Origin: Chitinivorax sp. PXF-14
Lineage (GTDB): Bacteria > Pseudomonadota > Gammaproteobacteria > Burkholderiales > SCOH01
Assembly (NCBI RefSeq): GCF_040812015.1
Contig: NZ_JBFNXJ010000004.1
Span: 62,001 to 126,000 of the forward strand
Reading direction: 5' to 3'
DNA length: 64,000 nt
Program-made: the position numbers and the translations under genes
Notes under the pieces: generated by a model
The model's input: the letters and a program-made list of their open reading frames with translations, nothing else
Databases searched by the model: none
What the model was told of the DNA's origin: nothing
Shown: positions 45,585-54,683 of the stretch, piece by piece
Position numbering within the stretch: the stretch's first letter is position 1
Layout of the letters: each line of letters opens with the position of its first letter

Positions 45585-46456
45585 CGTCCAATCTCCGTGC
45601 GCACGTCGATCAGCTCTGGAAAGAAGGTCAGCTCCAGCGCGCGCTTGAGAAAGCTGACCCCGCTCGAGCCACCGGTGCCTTTCTGAAAGCCGATGATGCG
45701 CTCGACCGTCTTCATGTGGCGGAAGCGCCAGAGCTGGAACGACTCTTCGACATCGACCAGCTTTTCCGCCATCTCATAGGTATCCCAATGCGTTTTCGGG
45801 GCATCGTAGATCGCCTTGAACACCGGGATCAGCGCCGGGTTGCGCTGATAGGGCTGCGACCAGTCGCGCTCGATGCAGGCGGATGGCACGGGCAGGCCGC
45901 GCCGCGCCAGGTGGCGCAGGAATTCGTCGTACAGGCTGGGCGCATCGAGCAGGGCCTTGAGCGCCTGGTATTTCTCCGGCTCGTGGCGGAACACGTCGAG
46001 CATCGCCGCATGCTTGTTGCCGAGCAGGAATTCGATCGAGCGGTACTGGTGCGACTGAAAGCCCGACGAGCTGCCGAGTGCGGGGCGGAATTCGGCGTAC
46101 TCCGACGGCGTCAGCGTCTCCAGCACGGCCCACTGTTCGAACAGCTGGCGCTGGATCTGCTTCACCCGCGCGAGGATCTTGAAGCAGGGGCCGAGCTGGT
46201 CCTGCCGGACGTAGCCGATGGCGGCCTTGAGCTCGTGCAGCATCAGCTTCATCCACAGCTCGGAAGTCTGGTGCTGCACGATGAACAGCATCTCGTCATG
46301 CAAGGGCGGGTTGGACAGCGGGCGCTGGCATGCCAGCAGTTCATCGAGGCAGAGATAGCCGCCGTAGCTCATGCGATCGGATAGATCGGTGACGATGCCC
46401 GGCTCGAGTTCGCGTTTGTTCACTTGTGGTGTCCCGTGGCGGTGAGGTCGTTCCAT
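45581..46456 (-). CDS. kynA: Tryptophan 2,3-dioxygenase
   Basis: A heme enzyme of 280-291 residues (depending on start) that opens the indole ring of tryptophan to N-formylkynurenine. [44 protein letters not shown] and [28 protein letters not shown] are diagnostic, including the heme-ligand His in [11 protein letters not shown] and the substrate-binding Arg region. ATG 46456 gives 291 residues; GTG 46423, within the conserved part, is a possible true start. It is the first gene of a leftward kynA-kynU unit. Confidence 0.95.
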   Translation of the reverse strand: MERPHRHGTPQVNKRELEPGIVTDLSDRMSYGGYLCLDELLACQRPLSNPPLHDEMLFIVQHQTSELWMKLMLHELKAAIGYVRQDQLGPCFKILARVKQIQRQLFEQWAVLETLTPSEYAEFRPALGSSSGFQSHQYRSIEFLLGNKHAAMLDVFRHEPEKYQALKALLDAPSLYDEFLRHLARRGLPVPSACIERDWSQPYQRNPALIPVFKAIYDAPKTHWDTYEMAEKLVDVEESFQLWRFRHMKTVERIIGFQKGTGGSSGVSFLKRALELTFFPELIDVRTEIGR

Positions 46457-46504
46457 TGTTGGCTGCCATGGTCACGAAAGCAAGGAAGCACACCACCCCG
46501 GATG

Positions 46505-46632
46505 AGCCCCGCATACGCTGTGCGCCGGATGCGGGGCTGGGCCTGATTTGCCCGCCTGCGGGGCTAAACCGCGAGCCTGCAGGGCAGGCCTGGCGCTGCC
46601 CTGCGCCCCCTTGCCTGGCGTGCCCTGCAGGC
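46505..46632. repeat. Cluster of GC-rich palindromes between kynA and metE
   Basis: In this intergenic stretch (46457-46642) there is no gene but several inverted repeats. AGCCCCGCAT/ATGCGGGGCT (46505-46514 with 46529-46538) is a 10-bp stem. GCCTGCAGGGCA/TGCCCTGCAGGC (46575-46586 with 46621-46632) is a 12-bp stem enclosing a smaller one. GCGGGGCT occurs again at 46557-46564. They resemble REP-type elements and would also fold in the metE 3' end. Confidence 0.6.
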
Positions 46633-46642
46633 CAATGCCCGG

Positions 46643-48982
46643 TCAGCCGTTGATGGGCTCTGCGCGGTGTTCGGCAAGGCGCACGCGCATCAGCCGGGCC
46701 GCTTCCACCATTGCCGACAGCGCGGTTTCGGTCTCGGGCCAGCCGCGTGTCTTCAGGCCGCAGTCCGGGTTCACCCACAGGCGTTCGAGCGGGATTACGC
46801 TGACTGCCTTGCCCAGCAGCCTGACCATCTCTTCCACGCGCGGGATGCGCGGCGAATGGATGTCGTACACACCGGGCCCGATCTCGTTCGGATAGGCGAA
46901 CTCGCCAAAGCCTTCGAGCAGCTCCATATCCGAGCGCGAGGTTTCGATGGTGATCACGTCGGCATCCATCGCGGCAATCGCGGGCAGGATGTCGTTGAAC
47001 TCGGCGTAGCACATATGGGTATGAATCTGTGTATCGTCGCGTACCCCCGATGCCGCCAGGCGGAAGGCACGCGCAGCCCAGTCCAGATAGGCCGGCCAGT
47101 CGCGGCGCTTGAGTGGCAGCCCCTCGCGGTAGGCCGGCTCGTCGATCTGGATGATGCCGATGCCGGCAGCCTCGAGATCGACCACCTCATCGCGGATGGC
47201 CAGTGCGATCTGCTGCGCCGTGGCGCTGCGCGGCTGGTCGTTGCGCACGAAGGACCACTGCAGGATGGTCACCGGCCCTGTCAGCATGCCCTTCATCGGC
47301 CGCTCGGTCAGGCTTTGTGCGTAGCGGCTCCATTCGACGGTCATCGGCTGCGGGCGGGAGACATCGCCGTAGATGATCGGCGGCTTCACGCAGCGGCTGC
47401 CGTAGCTCTGCACCCAGCCATGCTCGGTGAAGGCAAAGCCTGCCAGCTGCTCGCCGAAATACTCGACCATGTCGTTGCGCTCGGCTTCGCCGTGCACCAG
47501 CACATCGAGGCCCAGCGCCTCCTGCTTCTGCACCACGAGCCCGATTTCGGCGCGCATCGCGGCCTGATATTGCGCGTCGCTCAGCTCGCCGCGCTTGAAT
47601 GCCGCGCGCGCCTGGCGGATCGCCGCCGTCTGCGGAAACGAGCCTATCGTCGTGGTCGGCAGCAAGGGCAGGGCAAAGCGCCGACGCTGGGCCGCCTGCC
47701 TGGCCGGGAATACTGATTGACGATGCTCGTCGTTCGCGCTGACATGGGCCAAGCGTGTCGCCACGGCCGGATCGTGGATGCGCGAACTGGTGGCGCGCGC
47801 GTCGATTGCCGCGCGGTTGGCCTGCAGCGCCTGATGCACGGCCACACGGCCCTGGTCGAGGGCGTGCTTGAGCAACCCCAGCTCGCCCAGCTTCTGGCGC
47901 GCAAAGGCGAGCCAGCTCCTGAGCTCGCCATCGAGCCGGGCCTCCTGCTCCAGATCGACCGGCACGTGCAGCAGCGAGCAGCTCGGCGCCAGCCAGAGCC
48001 GGTCGCCGAGCGCGCGCCGGGCATTGCCCAGTTGCTCCAGGCAACGGCCGAGATCGGCACGCCAGATGTTGCGGCCGTCGATGATCCCGGCCGACAGCAC
48101 CTTGTCCGCCGGCCAGCCGGCCAGGAAGCGGTCGAGCTGCGCTGGCGCCCGCACCAGGTCTAGATGCAGGCCGGCAACCGGCAGGGCTTGCAGCCGAGCT
48201 GCGTGTTCCGCGACCGAATCGAAGTAGGTGGCCAGCAGCAGCTTGGGGCCTGTCTGCGACAGCATCTCGTAGACCGGCGCGAGGCGTGCCAGCCAGTGCG
48301 CGGGCAGGTCGAGCGTCAGTGCCGGCTCGTCGATCTGCACCCATTCCACGCCTTGTGCCGCAAGCTCTGCGAGCAGCGCCTGGTAGCAGGGCAGCAAGCG
48401 GTCGAGCAGGTCGAGGCGGTCGAATTCATGGTGGTGCGCCGAGCCGCAGCAGGCGGCTGCCTGCTCGTTGTGGCCAAGCCGTGCCTTGCCCAGCCAGAGG
48501 AAGGTCAGCGGGCCGATCAGCACCGGCTTGGCGGCATGGCCGAGCGCCCGTGCCTGGGCCAGCTCGTAGAGCAACCAGCGCGGGTCGAGCGTGAAGGTGG
48601 TATCGGGATGAAACTCGGGGACCAGGTAGTGATAGTTGGTATCGAACCACTTGGTCATCTCCAGCGCGAACTGACCGGCATTGCCGCGTGCCAGCTCGAA
48701 ATACTGGTCGAGCGTGAGCTGCGGCCCGAAGCCGAAGCGGCGTGGTGCGCAGCCGAACAGCGCGATATGGTTGAGCACCTGGTCGTAGTAGGCGAAATCG
48801 CCGACGGTGACCCGCTCTAGGCCTGCCTCGGCCTGCCATTGCCAGTGTTGGCGCCGCAGCGCCGCCGCCTGGTCGAGCAGCGCGGCCTGGTTCAGGTCGC
48901 CTTTCCAGTAGGCCTCGACGCCGCGTTTGAGTTCGCGTTGGGCTCCGATGCGCGGAAAGCCCAGGGTATGAATGGTGGTCAT
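46643..48982 (-). CDS. metE: Cobalamin-independent methionine synthase
   Basis: A 779-residue zinc enzyme that transfers a methyl group from 5-methyltetrahydrofolate polyglutamate to homocysteine. The N-terminal half starts [29 protein letters not shown]. The C-terminal catalytic half holds [11 protein letters not shown], the zinc ligands in HMCYAEFND and near the end in [11 protein letters not shown], and [15 protein letters not shown]. It is divergent from metR, with a MetR-type site between, so it should be activated when homocysteine is high. It is followed by the palindrome cluster, without a clear terminator. Confidence 0.97.
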   Translation of the reverse strand: MTTIHTLGFPRIGAQRELKRGVEAYWKGDLNQAALLDQAAALRRQHWQWQAEAGLERVTVGDFAYYDQVLNHIALFGCAPRRFGFGPQLTLDQYFELARGNAGQFALEMTKWFDTNYHYLVPEFHPDTTFTLDPRWLLYELAQARALGHAAKPVLIGPLTFLWLGKARLGHNEQAAACCGSAHHHEFDRLDLLDRLLPCYQALLAELAAQGVEWVQIDEPALTLDLPAHWLARLAPVYEMLSQTGPKLLLATYFDSVAEHAARLQALPVAGLHLDLVRAPAQLDRFLAGWPADKVLSAGIIDGRNIWRADLGRCLEQLGNARRALGDRLWLAPSCSLLHVPVDLEQEARLDGELRSWLAFARQKLGELGLLKHALDQGRVAVHQALQANRAAIDARATSSRIHDPAVATRLAHVSANDEHRQSVFPARQAAQRRRFALPLLPTTTIGSFPQTAAIRQARAAFKRGELSDAQYQAAMRAEIGLVVQKQEALGLDVLVHGEAERNDMVEYFGEQLAGFAFTEHGWVQSYGSRCVKPPIIYGDVSRPQPMTVEWSRYAQSLTERPMKGMLTGPVTILQWSFVRNDQPRSATAQQIALAIRDEVVDLEAAGIGIIQIDEPAYREGLPLKRRDWPAYLDWAARAFRLAASGVRDDTQIHTHMCYAEFNDILPAIAAMDADVITIETSRSDMELLEGFGEFAYPNEIGPGVYDIHSPRIPRVEEMVRLLGKAVSVIPLERLWVNPDCGLKTRGWPETETALSAMVEAARLMRVRLAEHRAEPING

Positions 48983-49027
48983 TGCTCATGCTCCTGTATA
49001 TGAACGAGTTGCATGATGGCCGTCTGT

Positions 49028-49040
49028 TGAATATGATTCA
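49028..49040. promoter_or_regulatory. MetR-binding site between metE and metR
   Basis: TGAA-TATGA-TTCA matches the MetR consensus TGAA-N5-TTCA exactly. It lies 46 bases before the metE start (minus strand) and 37 bases before metR. It should mediate MetR activation of metE and autoregulation. Confidence 0.75.
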
Positions 49041-49076
49041 AACTCATTATTTTCAGAATTATCATCAATCATATTC

Positions 49077-50009
49077 ATGCCGCAGCCGATACTCGAACTT
49101 CGTCATCTACGCACGCTGGCCGCCATCAGCGAGAGCGGCAGCCTGTCACGCGCGGCCGAGCGGCTGTATCTCACGCAGTCGGCGATTTCGCATCAGATCA
49201 AGGCCTTGGAGACGCATTACGGCGTCGAGCTGTTCGAGCGCAAGAGCCAGCCGCTCAAGCTGTCGCTTGCCGGGCAAGGCCTGCTGCAGCTTGCCGAGAC
49301 CGTCCTGCCGCAGGTGGCGGCTGCCGAGCGCGACCTCGCCCGGCTGTCCGAAGGGCAGGCAGGCCAGCTGCGTATCGCGGTGGAATGTCATACCTGCTTC
49401 GACTGGCTGATGCCGGCGATGGACCGTTTCCGAGAGGCTTGGCCGGAGGTGGAGCTCGACATCGTGTCGGGGTTTCATGCCGACCCGGTCGGCCTGCTGC
49501 TGACTGATCGCGCCGATGTCGCCGTGGTATCGGAGCGCGACAATGCCGAACAGGGCGTCGCCTATCGGCCGCTGTTCGGTTACGAGATCGTGGCGCTGCT
49601 GGCCAAGCGCCACGTACTCACCGCCAGGCCGAGCCTGGTGGCGCAGGATTTTGCCGACCAGACGCTGATTACCTACCCGGTGCCCGACGACATGCTCGAC
49701 CTGATCCGTCAGGTGCTGCGCCCGGCGGGCATCAACCCCAAGCGCCGCACCAGCGAGCTGACGGCCGCCATCCTGCAGCTGGTTGCCAGCCAGCGGGGCA
49801 TCGCCGCGCTGCCTGCCTGGGCCGTCCAGGGCTATGTCGATCGCGGTTATGTGGCAACCCGGCCGATCGGGGAGGGGGGCTTGTGGGGAGAGCTCTACGG
49901 CGTGGTCAGGACGGCGGATGTCGAGAAGACCTTCGTCGCCGACTTTCTGTCCACCATGCGCGAGACATGCTTCAAGTGCCTGAGCGGCATCGTCGCACTA
50001 TCCGGCTGA
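49077..50009 (+). CDS. metR: LysR-type regulator MetR
   Basis: A 310-residue LysR-family activator. The N-terminal helix-turn-helix is LRHLRTLAAISESGSLSRAAERLYLTQSAISHQIKALE, and the effector domain contains LRIAVECHTCFDWLMPAMDRFREAWPEVELDIVSGFHADP, matching MetR. MetR uses homocysteine to activate metE. The divergent metE and the site between them confirm the assignment. It ends before a strong terminator at 50038. Confidence 0.94.
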   Translation: MPQPILELRHLRTLAAISESGSLSRAAERLYLTQSAISHQIKALETHYGVELFERKSQPLKLSLAGQGLLQLAETVLPQVAAAERDLARLSEGQAGQLRIAVECHTCFDWLMPAMDRFREAWPEVELDIVSGFHADPVGLLLTDRADVAVVSERDNAEQGVAYRPLFGYEIVALLAKRHVLTARPSLVAQDFADQTLITYPVPDDMLDLIRQVLRPAGINPKRRTSELTAAILQLVASQRGIAALPAWAVQGYVDRGYVATRPIGEGGLWGELYGVVRTADVEKTFVADFLSTMRETCFKCLSGIVALSG

Positions 50010-50037
50010 TATTACCGGCAGGGCAGATCATCCAAAC

Positions 50038-50068
50038 AAAAACGGCGCCGTGAAGGCGCCGTTTTTTT
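50038..50068 (+). terminator. Rho-independent terminator of metR
   Basis: An 11-bp stem (50039-50049 with 50055-50065) closes a GTGAA loop, with seven T at 50062-50068. It also lies at the 3' side of the convergent DUF3460 gene and may serve both. Confidence 0.92.
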
Positions 50069-50081
50069 GCATCAAGCCAGC

Positions 50082-50276
50082 TCAGTCGGCTTGATAGACA
50101 TAGGGCTTCTGCTTGACGCGCGATTCCTCGAAGCGCTTGTACAGATCGCGGTCGATTTCGCGATCCCACCAGGTGCCGCGATTTGCCTTCTGCTGTTCCT
50201 TCACCTCTGGGTTCTGGTCGAGAAAGCCGTTGATGAACTGGGTGAAGTCGGAAACGTAGTTACGGTCTATGGCCAT
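50082..50276 (-). CDS. DUF3460 family protein
   Basis: A 64-residue protein of the small betaproteobacterial family DUF3460. The residues YVSDFTQFINGFLDQNPEVKEQQKANRGTWWDRE and the ending YKRFEESRVKQKPYVYQ are characteristic. It has no known function and no membrane segment. It is convergent with metR. Confidence 0.85.
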   Translation of the reverse strand: MAIDRNYVSDFTQFINGFLDQNPEVKEQQKANRGTWWDREIDRDLYKRFEESRVKQKPYVYQAD

Positions 50277-50722
50277 GATTCTCGGGTTCCTGCGTATCGG
50301 CGGTTTGGTAGCCGGTCATTATAAAACGACTTGCCCCACGTGCCCAAGCTGTCTGCGCACGATCCAGCCGATATGTGCATCTTCGGTACACCTGCATCGT
50401 AATCACGGCTGTATTTTCAACACCCACCGGGCCACCCATGTCGGCAGAAAAAACAAGCCAGTGCTTGCTAGGCATGTCTATACGTTTACATGCAAACCGG
50501 CTGAATATTGCCGGACGCCCTGTTTTGGTACCCGCTACCGAGTGCACCAAAGCGGGTCGGCAAGCCGCTGATTTCCTGTAGCCGCAGCCACAATTTGTAT
50601 CAGAGTGTCGCTATTTTGCAACACCGCAAATCACCAAAATTTGGCAACAAAATTGCGCAAATTTGTAAATTTATTTGTGTTGATTGCAATGTGGGCGAGG
50701 GTTGGCGAAACGAGCACCAACT
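50277..50722. other. Long non-coding stretch with AT-rich segment and TTGC/GCAA palindromes
   Basis: No gene is seen here. The part from about 50590 to 50700 is much more AT-rich than the rest of the window. It contains TTGC-N6-GCAA (50616-50629) and the perfect palindrome TTGCGCAA (50653-50660), plus several runs of A/T. This is upstream of the sigma-54 promoter at 50852, so it could hold enhancer sites or an additional regulator's operators. Confidence 0.5.
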
Positions 50723-50739
50723 TGCACTAACATGGCGCG
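50723..50739 (+). promoter_or_regulatory. NtrC-like enhancer site
   Basis: TGCACTAACATGGCGCG resembles the NtrC dyad TGCACY-N5-RGTGCA: the left half matches fully, the right half GGCGCG differs at two of six positions. It lies about 110-130 bases upstream of the sigma-54 promoter elements, as NtrC sites do at glnA. Binding is inferred, not shown. Confidence 0.45.
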
Positions 50740-50851
50740 CCGCCACGATTCAGGCAATGTTGCGTGCCTTCCGATATAAGTTATTGATCTTTATTTATAA
50801 AAGCTGGAAATAAAGGCGTGATGGAAAATGCCTATACAGATCGATGCTGGT

Positions 50852-50867
50852 TGGCACGTCGATTGCT
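50852..50867 (+). promoter_or_regulatory. Sigma-54 (RpoN) promoter of the TonB-dependent receptor gene
   Basis: TGGCACG (50852-50858), four bases, then TTGCT (50863-50867) match the -24/-12 consensus TGGCACG-N4-TTGCW exactly, with GG and GC ten bases apart. It is on the coding strand, 165 bases before the receptor start, with transcription expected near 50878. The roughly 155-base leader then holds a ribosome site (GAGAGGGAGA) before ATG 51033. Confidence 0.75.
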
Positions 50868-51032
50868 TAAGGATCGAGGCGCAAATCTTGTGTGCGGCGC
50901 AGCATGGAATGCGTTTCTCACGGGATTTCTTTTTTGTTATGTTAGCAGCGCTATCTAGGGTTAAAGCTCTAAAGGTGGCAGTAAAAAACTGTTAAGAAGT
51001 TTGAACGTTCTCATGAGAGGGAGACGGCTTAA

Positions 51033-53789
51033 ATGAAAATGAAACGACTAGCGTTCGCCATTGCGACGATCGGCTATGCCGGTGCGATCAACGGGATCGC
51101 ATACGCAGAAGATTCGACTGACCAACCCCCCCCGCAGAAGGCCGAGCGGATCGAGGTGACTGGTTCTAGTATCAAACGCGTAGCAAAAGAAGGCGCTCTA
51201 CCTGTTACCGTCGTCCGCAAAGAGGATATTGCGAGAACTGGTGCCACGAATGTAGAGGAGTTGGTCCAGTCGATCACGTCGACTAGCGCCGTTGGTGGTA
51301 CGTCGACTGCGCAAGGCGCTGGGTTGTCAACGTATGGTATGTCCTCCGTGTCGATGCGTGGGCTGGGGGGTAACCGGACTCTTGTGCTGGTAAACGGCCG
51401 TAGGTTGGCAAATTATGCTACCGACGGTACGACAGTCGACATTAACAGCATCCCACTTTCCTCTATCGAACGCGTTGAGGTCCTGCGCGACGGCGCCTCC
51501 TCCGTATATGGTAGCGACGCGGTTGCCGGTGTAATTAACTTCATCATGCGGAAGAATTACAACGGTTTTGAGGCTAGTGCTTACACGGGAAGCCCAACGC
51601 GGAGCGGCGGCGGGCAGATCAACAAGGCAGGTTTCGTTGCTGGTACAGGCGACCTCGATGAGAACAAATTCAACCTGGTAGTCTCTGGGGACTTTTCTCA
51701 TGACCGCGCGCTATATGGTGCAAACCGTACCTTTGCAAAGCGTGGCTGGAACGAATTCTTTGATAGTAGTGCTACTCCCAGTGGCAGACTGCAAGCCCCC
51801 TGGGCAATGGGCGTTCCCTTTAATCAGCAAAATCTCAAGACTTTAGGTAACCCTGCTGAATCTGATTGTTCTATGAACGGCAGCGCCATGGATGATAACT
51901 ATGGCACTTGTCGCTATGACCCTTCTGACTTGGTGCCATTGGCGCCAACGGTAGATAGAGGCAATTTGTCGGCAAACTTCCGGTTTGCCTTGAGCCCAGC
52001 TCATGAACTGTACTCAACGGCTATCTACACCAGAACCAAGACTGTCACGCTTGAGCAGTACTCTCCTTATTCTCCGGTTTTCCTGGGTACGGACAACGCA
52101 TTCCTGAACTCCGGGATTGAGCAGTCGATTCTGATTGGCCCGTCAAACCCTGTATACAACTCGACAATTGTTCCCTACCTCAATTCTATCGGTATGCCTC
52201 AATATATAGGTCAGCCGCTCGCTGTATCCTATCGTGCTTATGACGGTGGTCGACGTGAACATACGGATACCGCTGATCAATGGCATTTTGTTGCGGGGAT
52301 GAAGGGGACTTTTGGCGCGTGGGATTATGATGCCGCCTATGTCTTCAATCAGAGTAAGGTGCAGGAAGATACCAACGGTGGCTATCAACTCCAGACCAAA
52401 CTCGTTGATCTCCTGAACAAGAGCAATACGTTTAATCCATTCACGACCTTCCAAGATGCTGCCTTGGCTGAGCAGATCAAGGCGACAAACTACAATGGGA
52501 TGATGGTCGCCTCAAAGCTGACGAATCAAGGGGTTGACGGAAAACTTTCCGGTGCGGTGTTCGAGTTGCCCAGCGGATCGTTGTCGGCCGCCGTTGGTGT
52601 CGGCGCGCACAAGGAGACGCTGGACTTTACGTCCAGTGCAGCAGCTCAGGGGGGCGATGTTTCGGGGTATGGTGCGGCGTTGATGCCATACAACAAATCC
52701 AGAAACAATCACTCTATGTTTGCTGAGGTGAACGTACCGATTGTCAAGCATCTTGAGGCGGATGTCGCAGTACGCTCAGATCACTACGAGACCATTGGTA
52801 GTGAAACCACACCTAAAGTGAGCCTGCGTTGGCAACCGCTGCAACAGTTTCTGTTGCGTGGCTCTTGGGGTAAGGGTTTCCGGGCACCATCTCTGCCGGA
52901 ACTGTATACCCCTATCGTTGTTTCCTCGACCTCTCAATTTACCGATCCGGTTACCGGGGAAAAGAACCAGTTTAACCAAACCGCTGGTGGTAGCCCTGAT
53001 CTCAAGCCAGAGCATACAAAGCAAATGTCGTTTGGCTTTGTTGTTGAGCCTGTATCTGGTGTTTCGGCTGGTGTCGATTTCTTCCGGGTTAAAGTCGAAG
53101 ATCAGATCCTGTCTGGTACCGGCGGGGCGTTGTCTGCACAGGCAATTGTTGGCTTTGCCTCCGAGGGCAATTCCTTCTTTGCTCCGCTTGTCCAGCGCGC
53201 ATGTCCGACATGCAACATCCAGTCGATCAAAAATACTGCACTCAATGGCGGTAACTTGGATGTTGCTGGGGTCGATATTGATCTGCGGTGGCGTGTTGGT
53301 AAGACGGAGATGGGGGCTGTCGATGTCGGCTTGAATGGTACCTACTTCAGTAAGTACGACTCGACCGATCCATCCGGCGCGACACAACATGCTGTGGCCC
53401 GAACCGTTGATGATGCTGGCAACATCTTGAACCCAACTCAGCAAGGCGGCGTAATCATGCGCTGGAAGCATGAGTTGACGGCTGGGGTGACTAATGCAAC
53501 TTGGTCGGCAAGCGTGACCCAGAACTTCCAGAACGGATATTGGGACTTCCCCGATAATGATGGTGCACCGCACTGGGTTGGGTCGTTTGCCACATATGAC
53601 CTGCAAGGAAACTACACTGCCATCAAGAACCTTAAACTCACGCTGGGCGTCAAGAATGTATTTGATAGCGACCCACCGCGTAGTAACGCAGGCGTGAATG
53701 TTGGTTACTTCCAAAGTGGCTACGATCCTTCTTACTATGACCCACGGGGGCGCTTCATCTACGGTAGCGTCAACTACAAGTTCAAATAA
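51033..53789 (+). CDS. TonB-dependent outer-membrane receptor (probable peptide uptake)
   Basis: A 918-residue receptor. A signal peptide (about 1-25, ending in AYA) precedes a plug domain (about 45-165: IEVTGSSIKRV, VSMRGLGGNRTLVLVNGRRL, VEVLRDGASSVYGSDAVAGVINFIM) and a beta-barrel ending in a C-terminal FIYGSVNYKFK with terminal aromatic-X pattern. It belongs to the large TonB receptors of the type used for complex substrates. Location directly before ExbB-ExbD-TonB and a peptide ABC system suggests oligopeptide uptake. No Fur box is seen upstream; a sigma-54 promoter is. Its sequence is noticeably more AT-rich than neighbours, with different codon choice. It ends at a terminator at 53806. 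Confidence 0.92.
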   Translation: MKMKRLAFAIATIGYAGAINGIAYAEDSTDQPPPQKAERIEVTGSSIKRVAKEGALPVTVVRKEDIARTGATNVEELVQSITSTSAVGGTSTAQGAGLSTYGMSSVSMRGLGGNRTLVLVNGRRLANYATDGTTVDINSIPLSSIERVEVLRDGASSVYGSDAVAGVINFIMRKNYNGFEASAYTGSPTRSGGGQINKAGFVAGTGDLDENKFNLVVSGDFSHDRALYGANRTFAKRGWNEFFDSSATPSGRLQAPWAMGVPFNQQNLKTLGNPAESDCSMNGSAMDDNYGTCRYDPSDLVPLAPTVDRGNLSANFRFALSPAHELYSTAIYTRTKTVTLEQYSPYSPVFLGTDNAFLNSGIEQSILIGPSNPVYNSTIVPYLNSIGMPQYIGQPLAVSYRAYDGGRREHTDTADQWHFVAGMKGTFGAWDYDAAYVFNQSKVQEDTNGGYQLQTKLVDLLNKSNTFNPFTTFQDAALAEQIKATNYNGMMVASKLTNQGVDGKLSGAVFELPSGSLSAAVGVGAHKETLDFTSSAAAQGGDVSGYGAALMPYNKSRNNHSMFAEVNVPIVKHLEADVAVRSDHYETIGSETTPKVSLRWQPLQQFLLRGSWGKGFRAPSLPELYTPIVVSSTSQFTDPVTGEKNQFNQTAGGSPDLKPEHTKQMSFGFVVEPVSGVSAGVDFFRVKVEDQILSGTGGALSAQAIVGFASEGNSFFAPLVQRACPTCNIQSIKNTALNGGNLDVAGVDIDLRWRVGKTEMGAVDVGLNGTYFSKYDSTDPSGATQHAVARTVDDAGNILNPTQQGGVIMRWKHELTAGVTNATWSASVTQNFQNGYWDFPDNDGAPHWVGSFATYDLQGNYTAIKNLKLTLGVKNVFDSDPPRSNAGVNVGYFQSGYDPSYYDPRGRFIYGSVNYKFK

Positions 53790-53805
53790 TCGCGTGACCT
53801 GAACA

Positions 53806-53848
53806 GCTGTGCCAGCCTGATTTGTATGGCTGGCACAGCGTGTTTTTT
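53806..53848 (+). terminator. Rho-independent terminator of the TonB-receptor gene
   Basis: A perfect 12-bp stem (53806-53817 with 53828-53839) closes a 10-base loop, followed by GTGTTTTTT. It separates the receptor from the exbB operon. Confidence 0.9.
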
Positions 53849-53988
53849 GACGAACGACACCCGTTTTTGTATTTTTGATCAACTGCTTACGATTCTTGTG
53901 GTAAGCTGAATTTGTATATACAGCCGATCACCATCCAGCCGGTGCCGGCATTCTCAAAAAGCAACTAGCAATATTAGGAGTTCATAAC

Positions 53989-54681
53989 ATGCTGGATTTC
54001 ATCATCGAGGTAAGTATTCTTTCTGGCGGCCTGGTTCCGCTGTTGGCCCTGGTTCTGTTGATCGCGCTTGCCGTGATCATTGAGCGCTGGTGGTATATCG
54101 CTCGTGTTGTGAAGATTGGTGATGCGATCGAGCATGACATTCTGCTGGTCAAGTACCAAAGCATCGAGCAGTTGCAGCAGGTGGCCAAGCACTATGAGGG
54201 TTCGCCGCAGGCCAATGTCGTCAAGGCTGCCGTCGCGTCGCGCGGCGAGAGCGCCGAGGCGATGGAGCGCCACATCGAAGAGGCGCTGATGTGGGAACTG
54301 CCCAAGCTCGACAAGAATCTGTGGGTACTCGACACCGCTGTGACGCTGGGCCCCTTGCTCGGCCTGTTCGGTACCGTCATCGGCATGATCGAGTCGTTCG
54401 GCGCGATCGGTAACCACGGTGTATCGAACCCCAACGCGATTACCGGCGGTATCGGCCACGCGCTGGTGGCAACGGCCGGCGGCCTGATGGTTGCCATCAC
54501 CTCCGTGGGCTTCCTCAACTATTTCAACAAGCGCATCCGCCTCACCATCAACCAGCTTGAACTGGTGAAGATGATGTTGATCAACCGCCTGCATGGTGGT
54601 GGTATCGACCAAGCCGTGGCGCAGGGCCAGAAGACGGCTGCCGCGACCGCCAAGGTTAACGTTGCTGCGCAAGGTGCCTGA
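53989..54681 (+). CDS. exbB: ExbB/MotA/TolQ-type proton channel subunit
   Basis: A 230-residue inner-membrane protein with three membrane helices (about 12-34, 120-140, 160-185). LDTAVTLGPLLGLFGTVIGMIESF and GGIGHALVATAGGLMVAITSVGFLNYF are the conserved MotA/TolQ/ExbB motifs, including the Thr and Gly that face the channel. With ExbD it uses the proton gradient to power TonB. ATG 53989 follows TAGGAG. exbB, exbD and tonB are packed with a 2-base gap and a 1-base overlap. TolQ is the alternative, but the adjacent tonB makes ExbB the better name. Confidence 0.92.
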   Translation: MLDFIIEVSILSGGLVPLLALVLLIALAVIIERWWYIARVVKIGDAIEHDILLVKYQSIEQLQQVAKHYEGSPQANVVKAAVASRGESAEAMERHIEEALMWELPKLDKNLWVLDTAVTLGPLLGLFGTVIGMIESFGAIGNHGVSNPNAITGGIGHALVATAGGLMVAITSVGFLNYFNKRIRLTINQLELVKMMLINRLHGGGIDQAVAQGQKTAAATAKVNVAAQGA

Positions 54682-54683
54682 TC

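Noticed and set aside
50269-50581. Short open frames on both strands in the gap before the TonB receptor
   Set aside because: No family features, poor starts, and they overlap one another; treated as non-coding.
51033-53789. Siderophore receptor as identity of the TonB-dependent receptor
   Set aside because: No Fur box, no siderophore genes and no iron-ABC genes nearby; the neighbours are peptide-type.
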